Positions 1 through 6,604 of a stretch of 7,906 nucleotides of DNA are shown here, piece after piece. The notes below the pieces were generated by a model. The model was not told the origin of the DNA and searched no databases. It saw only the letters and a list, made by a program, of their open reading frames with translations. The stretch spans positions 1-7,906 of the forward strand of contig JBBRHH010000280.1 in the NCBI GenBank assembly GCA_038222915.1. Direction: 5' to 3'. The stretch comes from JBBRHH01 sp038222915. Its GTDB lineage: Bacteria; Planctomycetota; Phycisphaerae; Tepidisphaerales; Tepidisphaeraceae. How positions within the stretch are numbered: the first letter of the stretch is position 1; the number at the start of each line of letters is the position of its first letter. The position numbers and the translations under genes were made by a program.

Positions 1-1194
1 GCACTCGAAACCACCGGCCACACGCACGTGCTCGCCAACCCGAAGATCCTGGCGTTGAACAAACCGAAGGGTGACGTGATCGTCGGCAAAAAGACCGGCT
101 ATCTCACCACAATCGTCACCGACTCGACGGCCGTGCAGAGCGTTGAGTTCCTTGAAACCGGCACCCGCTTGATCTTCCGCCCATTCATCGGCGATGACGG
201 TTACATCCGCATGGAAGTGCATCCCGAAGATTCCGACGGCGGCCTCGTCAACAATCTCCCGGTCAAGACAACCACCGAAGTAACCAGCAACGTCATGGTC
301 AAGGACGGCCACACCATCGTGATCGGCGGCCTCTTCCGCGAAACCAACGAAGTCGACCGCGGCCAGGTTCCGTTCCTCGGCGACGTCCCAGGTGTCGGGC
401 CGTTGTTCCGCCGCCAGCACGATCAGACCAATCGCGAAGAAATCATCATCCTGTTGACGCCGCGCATCGTGAAGGATGAGAAGGCTTATGCCCAGGCGTC
501 TGAAGAGGCATTGAAGGATTCGGAAAAGCTGCGCGTCGGCGTGCGGCAGGGCATGATGTGGCTGGGCCGTGAGCGCCTCGCCGAAAGCGCCTATCAGCGG
601 GCGCTCGACGAAATGAACAAGCCGAACGCCGACCGCCAGAAGGCGCTCTGGGAACTGGATTGCGCAACCAACCTCAATCCAACGTTCCTCGAAGCCATCG
701 ACATGAAGGCGAAGCTGAGCGGCAGGCAGATCAGCAGCGTGGACAACTCAAGCATCCGCGATTTTGTCCGCCGGCAGATAATGGCCGATCAGAAGGCCGC
801 GACCACGCCGTCGGCTGATCTGGATGCGCCCTCCGCGGCGACCACGCAACCCGTTGCCGTGAAGCCGGCCGCGACCCAGCCCGTCGCTACAGCAACCACC
901 CGCCCTTCCACTCAGCCCGTTGTTGAAGTTCCAACTACGCAACCGGTTGTTGTAGAGGTGCCCACCGCGCAGCCCGTGGCCAAGGCGCCCACGACGCAGA
1001 AGGCGCCGTTCGTCTATGGCAACGTGGACACCGTCTACGACGGGCCGGAATCCAACGATTCAGGGTTTGTCGTAGAAACAATCCGGTCAAAAGACACTTC
1101 GGCCAAGGCCACGACCAAACCCGCTGTTCCGGACAAGGGTGATTCCAACATCACCGAATTGCCGCTGGACGAAATTCCCGGCGCCAGGAAGTAA
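1..1194 (+). CDS. Secretin-family outer-membrane protein, C-terminal part (5' end outside window)
   Basis: The reading frame is open from base 1, so the gene begins upstream; 397 residues are visible. Secretins form the multimeric outer-membrane gate of type II/III secretion systems and type IV pili. The secretin core is clear: VLANPKILALNK near the start, then DGHTIVIGGL, 11 residues, and VPFLGDVPGVGPLF (bases about 367-411), followed by EEIIILLTPRIV, the usual last strand. These match the classic secretin signature. Unusually, about 240 residues follow. First comes an Ala/Leu/Glu-rich helical stretch resembling TPR helices (bases about 480-750), then a Thr/Gln/Pro-rich repeat tail, then an acidic end. 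Most secretins stop soon after the core. The next gene, 48 nt downstream, encodes a TPR lipoprotein, which suggests a pilus or secretion locus. Whether it is GspD-, PilQ- or RcpA-like cannot be decided because the N-domains are missing. Confidence 0.9.
   Translation, partial: ALETTGHTHVLANPKILALNKPKGDVIVGKKTGYLTTIVTDSTAVQSVEFLETGTRLIFRPFIGDDGYIRMEVHPEDSDGGLVNNLPVKTTTEVTSNVMVKDGHTIVIGGLFRETNEVDRGQVPFLGDVPGVGPLFRRQHDQTNREEIIILLTPRIVKDEKAYAQASEEALKDSEKLRVGVRQGMMWLGRERLAESAYQRALDEMNKPNADRQKALWELDCATNLNPTFLEAIDMKAKLSGRQISSVDNSSIRDFVRRQIMADQKAATTPSADLDAPSAATTQPVAVKPAATQPVATATTRPSTQPVVEVPTTQPVVVEVPTAQPVAKAPTTQKAPFVYGNVDTVYDGPESNDSGFVVETIRSKDTSAKATTKPAVPDKGDSNITELPLDEIPGARK
841..1002 (+). repeat. Degenerate TQPV-repeat coding region in the secretin tail
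   Basis: The translation holds five imperfect copies of a [TSA]-[TA]-Q-P-V motif (TTQPV, ATQPV, STQPV, TTQPV, TAQPV) plus a terminal TTQKA, spaced by Val/Ala/Pro/Glu-rich linkers. The DNA copies differ at wobble positions, so this is protein-level low complexity and not a recent tandem DNA expansion. Such Pro/Thr/Gln segments are normally disordered linkers. Here the segment would tether the last ~70 residues to the secretin ring. Confidence 0.75.
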
Positions 1195-1242
1195 CGGTCA
1201 TCCCCAAACAGTTTGATCACCTCAACGCCACTAGGTATCACC

Positions 1243-2433
1243 ATGTTCAAACGCACCATCATCTCCATGCTCATCGGGTTGGCTGTCGCGGGCTGCGCTT
1301 CGTCCAGCAAGTCCGACCTCTCTCAGGGCGAAAAGTCTCGCAAAGAGTGGAATGAAGCGCGGGCCAATGTCCTCTACGGCCTCGCGAAGCAGCAGTACAC
1401 GGCGGGCAATTACGATGTCTGCCGCAAGTCACTTGAGGACGGCCTGAAGCTTGATCAACAGAGCCTGTACCTGCATTTGTTGTCCGCCAAACTGTCCATC
1501 GAACAAGGTCAGTTGGAGGCCGCGGAGCGCGAGCTGAAGCTCTGCCGCGATCTGGACGCGAAGAACGCCGAGGCCTGCTATCTCAGTGGCGTCATCTATC
1601 AGCGGTGGCAAAAGCCGCAATCGGCGTTCGAATGCTATTCGCTTGCGCTCGACCTGCAGCCGGCTGAATTGCCATACCTGATGGCAAAGGCCGAGATGCT
1701 CGTCGCGATGGACCAGCCCCGGGAGGCGCTCACGCTCCTGCAGGCCCGGCTCGACTACTACGAAAATAGTGCCGTGATTCGCGATGCGGTCGGCCAATTA
1801 CTGATCCGCCAGGGCAAGTTCGGTCCGGCCGCCGATGTCCTGCGGCAGGCGAGCATTCTCACGCCCGACGATCAGACGATTCGCGAGCACCTCGCGCTGG
1901 CGATGTACTACGCCGGACAATACACCGATGCGGTGCAACTTCTCACCCGGATGACTCAGGAGGAACGCTTCATCAAACGCGCCGACCTCTTTATCGCACT
2001 CGGCCAATGCCAGTTGCAGCTCCACCGGCCGCGCGATGCGCGCGACAGCTTCGAATCGGCGGCCCAACTCGACGCCAGCTCGCCAATCGTCTGGCTCGAT
2101 CTCGCCAAAGCCGCAATGGAATTGAAGGATCTCCCGCGGGCAGAACTGTCCTTGCGCAAGGCCACATCGCTTGAACCCGGCTCGTTCGAGGCGCGGCTGA
2201 TGCTGGGCTATCTGCGCCTGCGCCAGGGCAAGCTGCAGGATGCGATGACCGCCTTCCGCGAAGCCAGTACCCTCGACCACAACGACACCGTCAGCCTTTG
2301 CATGGTGGGCTACGTCTTCGAAAAGCTCGGCGACTCCGCCCAGGCCATCGCCTGGTACGCCAAAGCGCTCAAAGTCAGTCCGGCCGACGACATGGCGTCG
2401 CGGCTGATGTCGCAAGTTCAAATCGAGCCTTGA
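1243..2433 (+). CDS. TPR-repeat lipoprotein (PilF/TadD-like), possible secretin partner
   Basis: This 396-residue protein starts with a lipoprotein signal peptide: basic MFKR, a hydrophobic stretch, and lipobox V-A-G-C with Cys18 as the lipidated residue. Ala at +2 favours the outer membrane by the enterobacterial Lol rule. Residues ~41 to ~380 are about ten back-to-back tetratricopeptide repeats; the typical spacing of A/G at TPR position 8 and P or D at the repeat end is visible throughout. TPR solenoids bind partner proteins. I chose ATG 1243 over an in-frame TTG at 1213 because it places the signal peptide at the N-terminus and has AGG 7 nt upstream. The secretin gene lies 48 nt upstream, like the TPR lipoproteins PilF (which assembles PilQ) and TadD in pilus loci. 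A pilotin or assembly role is therefore inferred. TPR lipoproteins are diverse, so the exact partner is uncertain. Confidence 0.85.
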   Translation: MFKRTIISMLIGLAVAGCASSSKSDLSQGEKSRKEWNEARANVLYGLAKQQYTAGNYDVCRKSLEDGLKLDQQSLYLHLLSAKLSIEQGQLEAAERELKLCRDLDAKNAEACYLSGVIYQRWQKPQSAFECYSLALDLQPAELPYLMAKAEMLVAMDQPREALTLLQARLDYYENSAVIRDAVGQLLIRQGKFGPAADVLRQASILTPDDQTIREHLALAMYYAGQYTDAVQLLTRMTQEERFIKRADLFIALGQCQLQLHRPRDARDSFESAAQLDASSPIVWLDLAKAAMELKDLPRAELSLRKATSLEPGSFEARLMLGYLRLRQGKLQDAMTAFREASTLDHNDTVSLCMVGYVFEKLGDSAQAIAWYAKALKVSPADDMASRLMSQVQIEP

Positions 2434-2439
2434 GTCTAC

Positions 2440-2461
2440 TTATCCGGTTTTTGCCGGATAA
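2440..2461 (+). terminator. Perfect 8-bp hairpin after the TPR lipoprotein gene
   Basis: TTATCCGG and CCGGATAA form a perfect inverted repeat around the 6-nt loop TTTTTG, starting 6 nt after the stop codon at 2431-2433. The position suits a 3'-end signal that separates the envelope genes from the signalling operon. No T-run follows the stem, so it is not a standard intrinsic terminator. It could be an RNA-stabilising or attenuating stem, or a protein-binding palindrome. Confidence 0.4.
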
Positions 2462-2524
2462 CCGTTCAAAAGCCCGGTTCATTTCCCGCCGAAAGACTCA
2501 TTAGAGAATACCCGGTCCCTCTAT

Positions 2525-2530
2525 GGGGAG
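2525..2530 (+). promoter_or_regulatory. Ribosome binding site fixing the GTG start of the kinase
   Basis: GGGGAG lies 9 nt before GTG 2540. It supports this non-ATG start, which also puts the first membrane segment directly at the N-terminus. An ATG at 2523 is in another frame and does not lead into the kinase. Confidence 0.6.
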
Positions 2531-2539
2531 CGCTGCCAC

Positions 2540-3970
2540 GTGCGTCGATCGACCTGTACCTTCATTCTGATTTGCATCCTGCTCTCAGTTGGCATTGGCT
2601 TTCTGCTCCGGGATTCCCACCGCCTTTTTCATATCCTGGACAATCCGAATCATGCCCATCCGCTGGCGATGATGCTGTTTTTCTGTTCGGGCGTTGTCGG
2701 CCTGATCGCCAGCACCGAGCTCCGCCGCGGCTGCCGAAACCTTTCGCGCCAACTGCGAAACATGCGGTCGATGGGCAACATCAACCATATTGATTCGCCC
2801 CACGGCGATACCTACGCCATGGTTGCGGCCATGAACGGTGTGCTCGATCTCGCCGAGCAATCCGTCAACTCCGCCGCACTGAAGCTCAAGGAACTCGAAA
2901 TCCAACTCAAGGTCGCCACCGCCGAGCGGCAGCACGCCCAGGCGATCATCTACAGCATCTCCGACGCTGTGCTGGTGACCGATCCGTATGACGAATTGGT
3001 CCTGGCCAATGACTCGGCCGCCCGTACATTCGATTTCGACCTCAACGTCGGCCGTGCCCCCATCGACCGCATCCTCCGCGATCAGGAGATGATCACACTC
3101 ATCAAGGAAATGCGGCAGCGCAACAGCCGTAGCGGCCGGCGCATCGTCGAACATCATGTCGAAACCCCCGTCGGCGGCCGAACCTTTAAAGTCACCCTCT
3201 CCTGCGTGGCCGACCGCATCGGCAATCCTGCGGGTGTCGTCGCGGTTCTGCACGACATGACCCGCGAGCGCGAGCTTGCCCAGATGAAAAACGATTTCGT
3301 GTCGAGCGTCAGCCACGAGCTCCGCACGCCGCTCGCCAGCATCAAGGCGTACACCGAGATGCTGATCGACGGCGAGGCCGCCGACGAAAAAACCCAGCAC
3401 GAGTTCTACGACGTCGTCCACAGCGAGGCGACCCGCCTCGAGCGCCTGATCGACAACATCCTCAACATCTCGCGTATCGAGTCGGGCCTGGTGAAGGTCA
3501 CCAAGCGGCCGCAAAGTCTCATGGTGCTGGTGAAGGAAGCGGTCGAAGTCATTTCCCCGCAGGCCGGACAAAAGGGCATCACCGTCGAAGAGAGCCTGAC
3601 GCCGGCGTTCTATCAGACGCTCATCGACAAGGACATGATGTATCAGGCGGTCCTGAACCTCTTGTCCAACGCAGTGAAGTACACGCCGCAGAATGGCAAG
3701 ATTACCGTGCTGACGGTCATCGACGAGGCCAATAAAAAGGCGATTACACGAATCACAGACACGGGCGTCGGCATTCCGCCAAAGGACTTGCCGTTCGTGT
3801 TCGATAAGTTCTACAGGTCTGAGGCGAACAATCACATGGCCAAGGGAACCGGCCTCGGGTTGTCGCTTGTCAAGCACATCGTGGAAACCGTGCACCATGG
3901 ACGGATCTTCCTGGAAAGCACGGTCGGCAAGGGAACCACGTTTGGCTTTGAACTCGACCTGGTCGACTAG
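2540..3970 (+). CDS. Membrane-bound PAS sensor histidine kinase (PhoR/WalK type)
   Basis: This 476-residue kinase is probably anchored in the inner membrane by two helices (residues ~7-23 and ~42-58), with only a short loop of about 18 residues between them. It therefore has little room for a periplasmic sensor and may sense through its cytoplasmic part. A helical linker (~60-130) leads into a PAS domain (~131-240, ending HDMTRERELAQMKNDF). The HisKA phosphoacceptor box is FVSSVSHELRTPL with His259. The ATPase domain has all boxes: N (NLLSNAVKYTP, Asn373/Asn377), G1 (DTGVGIP, 407-413), F (FVFDKFYR) and G2 (GTGLGLSLVKHI, from 436). The kinase should therefore autophosphorylate. A receiver gene follows after 44 nt and is the natural partner. 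The ligand cannot be read from the sequence. Confidence 0.93.
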   Translation: MRRSTCTFILICILLSVGIGFLLRDSHRLFHILDNPNHAHPLAMMLFFCSGVVGLIASTELRRGCRNLSRQLRNMRSMGNINHIDSPHGDTYAMVAAMNGVLDLAEQSVNSAALKLKELEIQLKVATAERQHAQAIIYSISDAVLVTDPYDELVLANDSAARTFDFDLNVGRAPIDRILRDQEMITLIKEMRQRNSRSGRRIVEHHVETPVGGRTFKVTLSCVADRIGNPAGVVAVLHDMTRERELAQMKNDFVSSVSHELRTPLASIKAYTEMLIDGEAADEKTQHEFYDVVHSEATRLERLIDNILNISRIESGLVKVTKRPQSLMVLVKEAVEVISPQAGQKGITVEESLTPAFYQTLIDKDMMYQAVLNLLSNAVKYTPQNGKITVLTVIDEANKKAITRITDTGVGIPPKDLPFVFDKFYRSEANNHMAKGTGLGLSLVKHIVETVHHGRIFLESTVGKGTTFGFELDLVD

Positions 3971-4004
3971 CTGCTAAGCCGCGTGCAAGAAATTTAGATG
4001 GCGT

Positions 4005-4008
4005 GGAG
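4005..4008 (+). promoter_or_regulatory. Ribosome binding site deciding the receiver start
   Basis: GGAG sits 6 nt before ATG 4015. It overlaps an in-frame GTG at 4003, which would add only MECI. The Shine-Dalgarno match makes ATG 4015 the better start, because a start at 4003 would put the ribosome site inside the gene. Confidence 0.6.
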
Positions 4009-4014
4009 TGCATC

Positions 4015-4392
4015 ATGAGTGAAAAAACAATTCTGGTGGCCGACGACGAATCTCACATTCTCCACGTCGTATCCATGAAATTGACCAATGCCGGTTATCG
4101 CGTCCTGACGGCGCACGACGGGCAGGAAGCCCTGGAAATTGCCCAGCAGGAACATCCCGATCTGTTAATCACCGACTATCACATGCCGCTTCTGTCCGGC
4201 CTCGAGCTCTGCCAGAAACTCCGCCAGGATGAGGCAACCGCCAAAATCCCCGCCATCCTCTTGACCGCCCGCGGATACAACCTGGAAAAAGGCGACACCG
4301 AGCGAAGCGGAATTCTCATGATGCTCAGCAAGCCGTTCAGCCCGCGTCAATTGCTGGTCACCGTCAACGAGGTGCTACAGCCGGCCGCGTAA
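4015..4392 (+). CDS. Single-domain (CheY-like) response regulator receiver
   Basis: The 125-residue product is one receiver domain with no output domain. All conserved positions are present: acidic pair Asp10-Asp11 (ILVADDE), phosphoacceptor Asp54 (LLITDYHMP), Thr84 (ILLTA) and Lys106 in LSKPFSP. It should accept phosphate from a histidine kinase, most simply the PAS kinase 44 nt upstream. It must pass the signal by protein contact and not by binding DNA. The next gene starts 6 nt after its stop and encodes an HD-GYP protein, so co-translation and direct functional coupling are likely. In many bacteria REC and HD-GYP are fused in one RpfG-type polypeptide; here they are separate genes. An alternative is that it feeds a pilus or motility target elsewhere. 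Confidence 0.93.
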   Translation: MSEKTILVADDESHILHVVSMKLTNAGYRVLTAHDGQEALEIAQQEHPDLLITDYHMPLLSGLELCQKLRQDEATAKIPAILLTARGYNLEKGDTERSGILMMLSKPFSPRQLLVTVNEVLQPAA

Positions 4393-4398
4393 GAAACA

Positions 4399-6084
4399 AT
4401 GTCAGCTGCAATTGCCAATCCGACCCTGACCATCCCGCTGGCCCCACCGGTCCAGACCGGCGTACTGGATGCGCTGGCGCTTCAGATGCGGGCGGGTGGA
4501 ACATGTCTGCTGATGCTCCATCCCGGCGGAACGATCTCCTGGCACGATCCGGCCGCGGGTGTCTTTTTCGAACGGTATGTCATCCCGCTACTCCGCCATC
4601 CCGAACTCGCCGCTGATGAGCTGCGCGAACGCGTTCGAACGGTGGACGCCCGGTCGCCGGTTCAAACATGGCAGTTTATCCCCGGCGTAATTCTCGCCGC
4701 CGCGCCGTTCATGGAACGCCGGCAAATGACCGGCGTCTGGCTCCTGGCCGCGCGCGACGAAAATTTCAGCCTCTGCGAAGACGTCCTCCGCGTCTGCAGC
4801 CGAATTGGCCTGGACTCCATCTGGCTCGGCGAGCAGGCCACCGTCCTCGCACCGCACAGCCAGGAACGCATCCTGCAAAGCCTCAGCCTCCTGACCGCGA
4901 TGGCAAAGGACAAAGTCCGCCTCGCCTCGATGGACGGCGAACTGAATTCCCTGTCGACGCAGCTCTCCAACGCTTACGAAGAACTCGCCCTGATCGATCA
5001 GATCAGCGGCGGCATGCGAGTCAATCGCCGGGCCTCGGAGTTCTTCCGGCAGGCCTGCCTTGATGTGCTCCAGGTGCTCAACGTGCGCGGCATGGGTGTG
5101 GCCCTCAGCGCCGACAAATATCGCGAAGAACCCGTGCTCTATGGGCAGTTAAGCCTCCCGCCCGGCAGCGTCCATCGCCTCGCCGGTCAGTTGCTCAACA
5201 GCCTGCAGGGTCGCACAACACCGCTGCTCATCAACAATCTCTCGCAGAACAACACCTATCGCTGGCTGGGCGAATTCGCCACACAGCTCATCGCGGTCCC
5301 ACTTCAACGCCACGACCGCCTCCTCGGCTGCATCTTCGGCCTCGACAAATCCACCGGCGAGTTCGATTCGGTCGACGGCAAACTACTCACGTCCATCGCG
5401 AACGAGTCGGCCATGTATCTCGACAACGCGATGCTCTTCCGCGACGTGCACGAGCTGATGATGGGCCTCATGCACAGCCTGACCAGCGCCGTCGACGCCA
5501 AGGACGCCTACACCTGTGGCCATTCCGAGCGCGTCGCCTTGCTAAGCCGCCACCTCGCCACCCAGATCAAACTCTCCGACCACCAGATCCAGCGCATTTA
5601 CATGGCCGGGCTGCTCCACGACGTCGGCAAGATCGGCGTCCCCGAAAGCGTCCTGCAAAAGACAGGCCGCCTCACGCCCGAAGAGTTCGAGCAGATGAAA
5701 AAGCATCCGCAGATTGGCGCCCGCATCCTCGCCGATGTGAAACAACTCGAAGACATCATCCCCGGCGTCATGCACCACCACGAGCGATTCGATGGCCGGG
5801 GCTATCCAGGAAATCTCGCCGGCGACACCATCCCACTCATGGGCCGGATCATCTGCCTCGCCGATTGCCTGGACGCAATGACCTCCAACCGCACCTACCG
5901 CAAGGCGTTGCCGCTGGAAGTGGCGCTGAACGAAATCCGCCGCTGCTCGTGCACACAGTTCGACCCGGTGTTAGCCGACGCATTCCTGCAGATCACGCCA
6001 GACCAATTCCGCTCGCTGATGCGCGACCATCAACAGCAGGCCAAAAAGCTGCTGGAGATGCAGGAATCATTGCGGTCGGCCTAA
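4399..6084 (+). CDS. GAF/HD-GYP protein, probable cyclic-di-GMP phosphodiesterase
   Basis: This is a 561-residue protein with no membrane segment or signal peptide, so probably cytoplasmic. Residues ~20-150 form a region I cannot assign. Residues ~155-200 look like a coiled coil. Residues ~205-345 read as a GAF domain (QLIAVPLQRHDRLLGCIFGLDK is its typical strand pattern; split here at positions ~297-316). Residues ~350-535 are an HD-GYP domain with intact motifs: GHSERVA (His375), HDVGKIGVP (His407-Asp408, Lys411), His436, HHERFDGRGYP (459-470) and LADCLDAMTS (Asp489). HD-GYP enzymes hydrolyse c-di-GMP to pGpG or GMP using a metal centre. All expected ligands are present, so activity is likely. 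The start is ATG 4399, 6 nt after the receiver stop, with only a weak AAGAAA upstream, which suggests translational coupling. Control could come through the receiver protein, a GAF ligand, or both. Confidence 0.92.
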   Translation: MSAAIANPTLTIPLAPPVQTGVLDALALQMRAGGTCLLMLHPGGTISWHDPAAGVFFERYVIPLLRHPELAADELRERVRTVDARSPVQTWQFIPGVILAAAPFMERRQMTGVWLLAARDENFSLCEDVLRVCSRIGLDSIWLGEQATVLAPHSQERILQSLSLLTAMAKDKVRLASMDGELNSLSTQLSNAYEELALIDQISGGMRVNRRASEFFRQACLDVLQVLNVRGMGVALSADKYREEPVLYGQLSLPPGSVHRLAGQLLNSLQGRTTPLLINNLSQNNTYRWLGEFATQLIAVPLQRHDRLLGCIFGLDKSTGEFDSVDGKLLTSIANESAMYLDNAMLFRDVHELMMGLMHSLTSAVDAKDAYTCGHSERVALLSRHLATQIKLSDHQIQRIYMAGLLHDVGKIGVPESVLQKTGRLTPEEFEQMKKHPQIGARILADVKQLEDIIPGVMHHHERFDGRGYPGNLAGDTIPLMGRIICLADCLDAMTSNRTYRKALPLEVALNEIRRCSCTQFDPVLADAFLQITPDQFRSLMRDHQQQAKKLLEMQESLRSA

Positions 6085-6146
6085 ATCACACCCGTTCAGC
6101 CCGCTCCAGATCAAAAAATATTGCAGATTTCTCTTGCCTTTCCAAT

Positions 6147-6167
6147 CTGTTACTAATAAAGTAACAG
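6147..6167. promoter_or_regulatory. Palindromic operator 1, overlapping the Rrf2 gene start region
   Basis: Perfect inverted repeat CTGTTACT - 5 nt (AATAA) - AGTAACAG, ending 2 nt before the GTG start of the Rrf2 gene. It shares the block TGTTACTAATA and the block TAACA, at the same spacing, with the palindrome at 6605-6625. Rrf2 regulators bind dyads of this size and often repress their own gene. The site has -10-like AT-rich sequence (TACTAA) within it, so binding would block the promoter or the translation start. Confidence 0.75.
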
Positions 6168-6169
6168 TC

Positions 6170-6589
6170 GTGGCAGTTAATACCCAATTTTCGATCGCGG
6201 TGCACATCATGGCCGGCCTCGGATGCCGCTGTGAGCAGGACACCACCTCGGCGCAGTTGGCGCAAAGTGTAAACACCAGCCCAAGCTTTGTGCGCCGGGT
6301 GTTGGCAAAGCTGTCAAAAGCCGGCCTCGTCCGAACCGCGACAGGACAGGCGGGCGCGTGTTGGCTTGGTCGTACGCCTAGTGAGATAACCTTGCTGGAC
6401 ATCTACCGCGCGGTGGATGCGCCCAAGGCGTTCGCGATCCATGGTTACGAACCCGAAAAGCACTGCCAGGTGAGTTGCCGCATTAAGGAGGCCCTGGAAG
6501 GTGTCTTGGGTAAAACGCAGAAGTCGCTGGAGGCGACCTTAAAGCGGGTGACCCTGTCGGAGGTCCTGCAAGACATCAAGAGCGAATAG
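6170..6589 (+). CDS. Rrf2-family transcriptional regulator
   Basis: This 139-residue protein has the Rrf2 family layout. MAVNTQFSIAVHIMAGL is the typical first helix. TTSAQLAQSVNTSPSFVRRV (residues ~25-44) is the winged-helix recognition region, and KAGLV then leads into a wing. ITLLDIYRAVD (~73-83) begins the dimerisation helix. The start is GTG 6170, because family similarity begins exactly at MAVNTQF. A TTG at 6134 would add 12 unrelated residues and place the operator inside the gene. No Shine-Dalgarno is visible, so the transcript may be short-leadered or leaderless. Cysteines are at 19, 21, 64, 99 and 103. The usual iron-sulfur trio of IscR/NsrR is absent; only C99-x3-C103 remains in that region. 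It probably represses itself and the downstream SDR genes through the two matching palindromes. The inducing signal is unknown, with thiol oxidation or a reactive small molecule plausible. Confidence 0.92.
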   Translation: MAVNTQFSIAVHIMAGLGCRCEQDTTSAQLAQSVNTSPSFVRRVLAKLSKAGLVRTATGQAGACWLGRTPSEITLLDIYRAVDAPKAFAIHGYEPEKHCQVSCRIKEALEGVLGKTQKSLEATLKRVTLSEVLQDIKSE

Positions 6590-6604
6590 GTTTTTTAACG
6601 TGAA

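Noticed and set aside
841..1002. Secretin TQPV region as a tandem DNA repeat or CRISPR-like array
   Set aside because: The copies differ at many bases and in spacing, stay in frame, and make sense only as protein low complexity.
1213..1242. Upstream in-frame TTG start for the TPR lipoprotein
   Set aside because: It would add ten residues before the signal peptide; ATG 1243 gives a normal lipoprotein leader.
1798..2421. 207-codon minus-strand frame opposite the TPR lipoprotein gene
   Set aside because: It is a shadow of a clear TPR coding region; no ribosome site or family match.
2544..2553. 10-bp palindrome GTCGATCGAC at the start of the kinase gene
   Set aside because: Short, within coding sequence, single copy, and common by chance in GC-rich DNA.
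2585..3898. Long open frame of 437 codons on the minus strand, covering most of the kinase gene
   Set aside because: It lies entirely opposite a kinase with every conserved motif. Its translation is His/Asp/Val-rich with no recognisable domain, as expected for the antisense of GC-biased codons.
4003..4014. GTG start adding four residues to the receiver
   Set aside because: The GGAG at 4005-4008 is placed 6 nt before ATG 4015 and overlaps this GTG, so the ATG is the better start.
6134..6169. TTG start giving a 12-residue longer Rrf2 protein
   Set aside because: The extra residues have no family counterpart, Rrf2 similarity begins at the GTG 6170 product, and the operator would fall inside the gene.
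6590..6600. T-run after the Rrf2 stop as an intrinsic terminator
   Set aside because: No stable GC-rich stem precedes the TTTTTT, so there is no support for a terminator; it may only be part of the AT-rich SDR promoter region.
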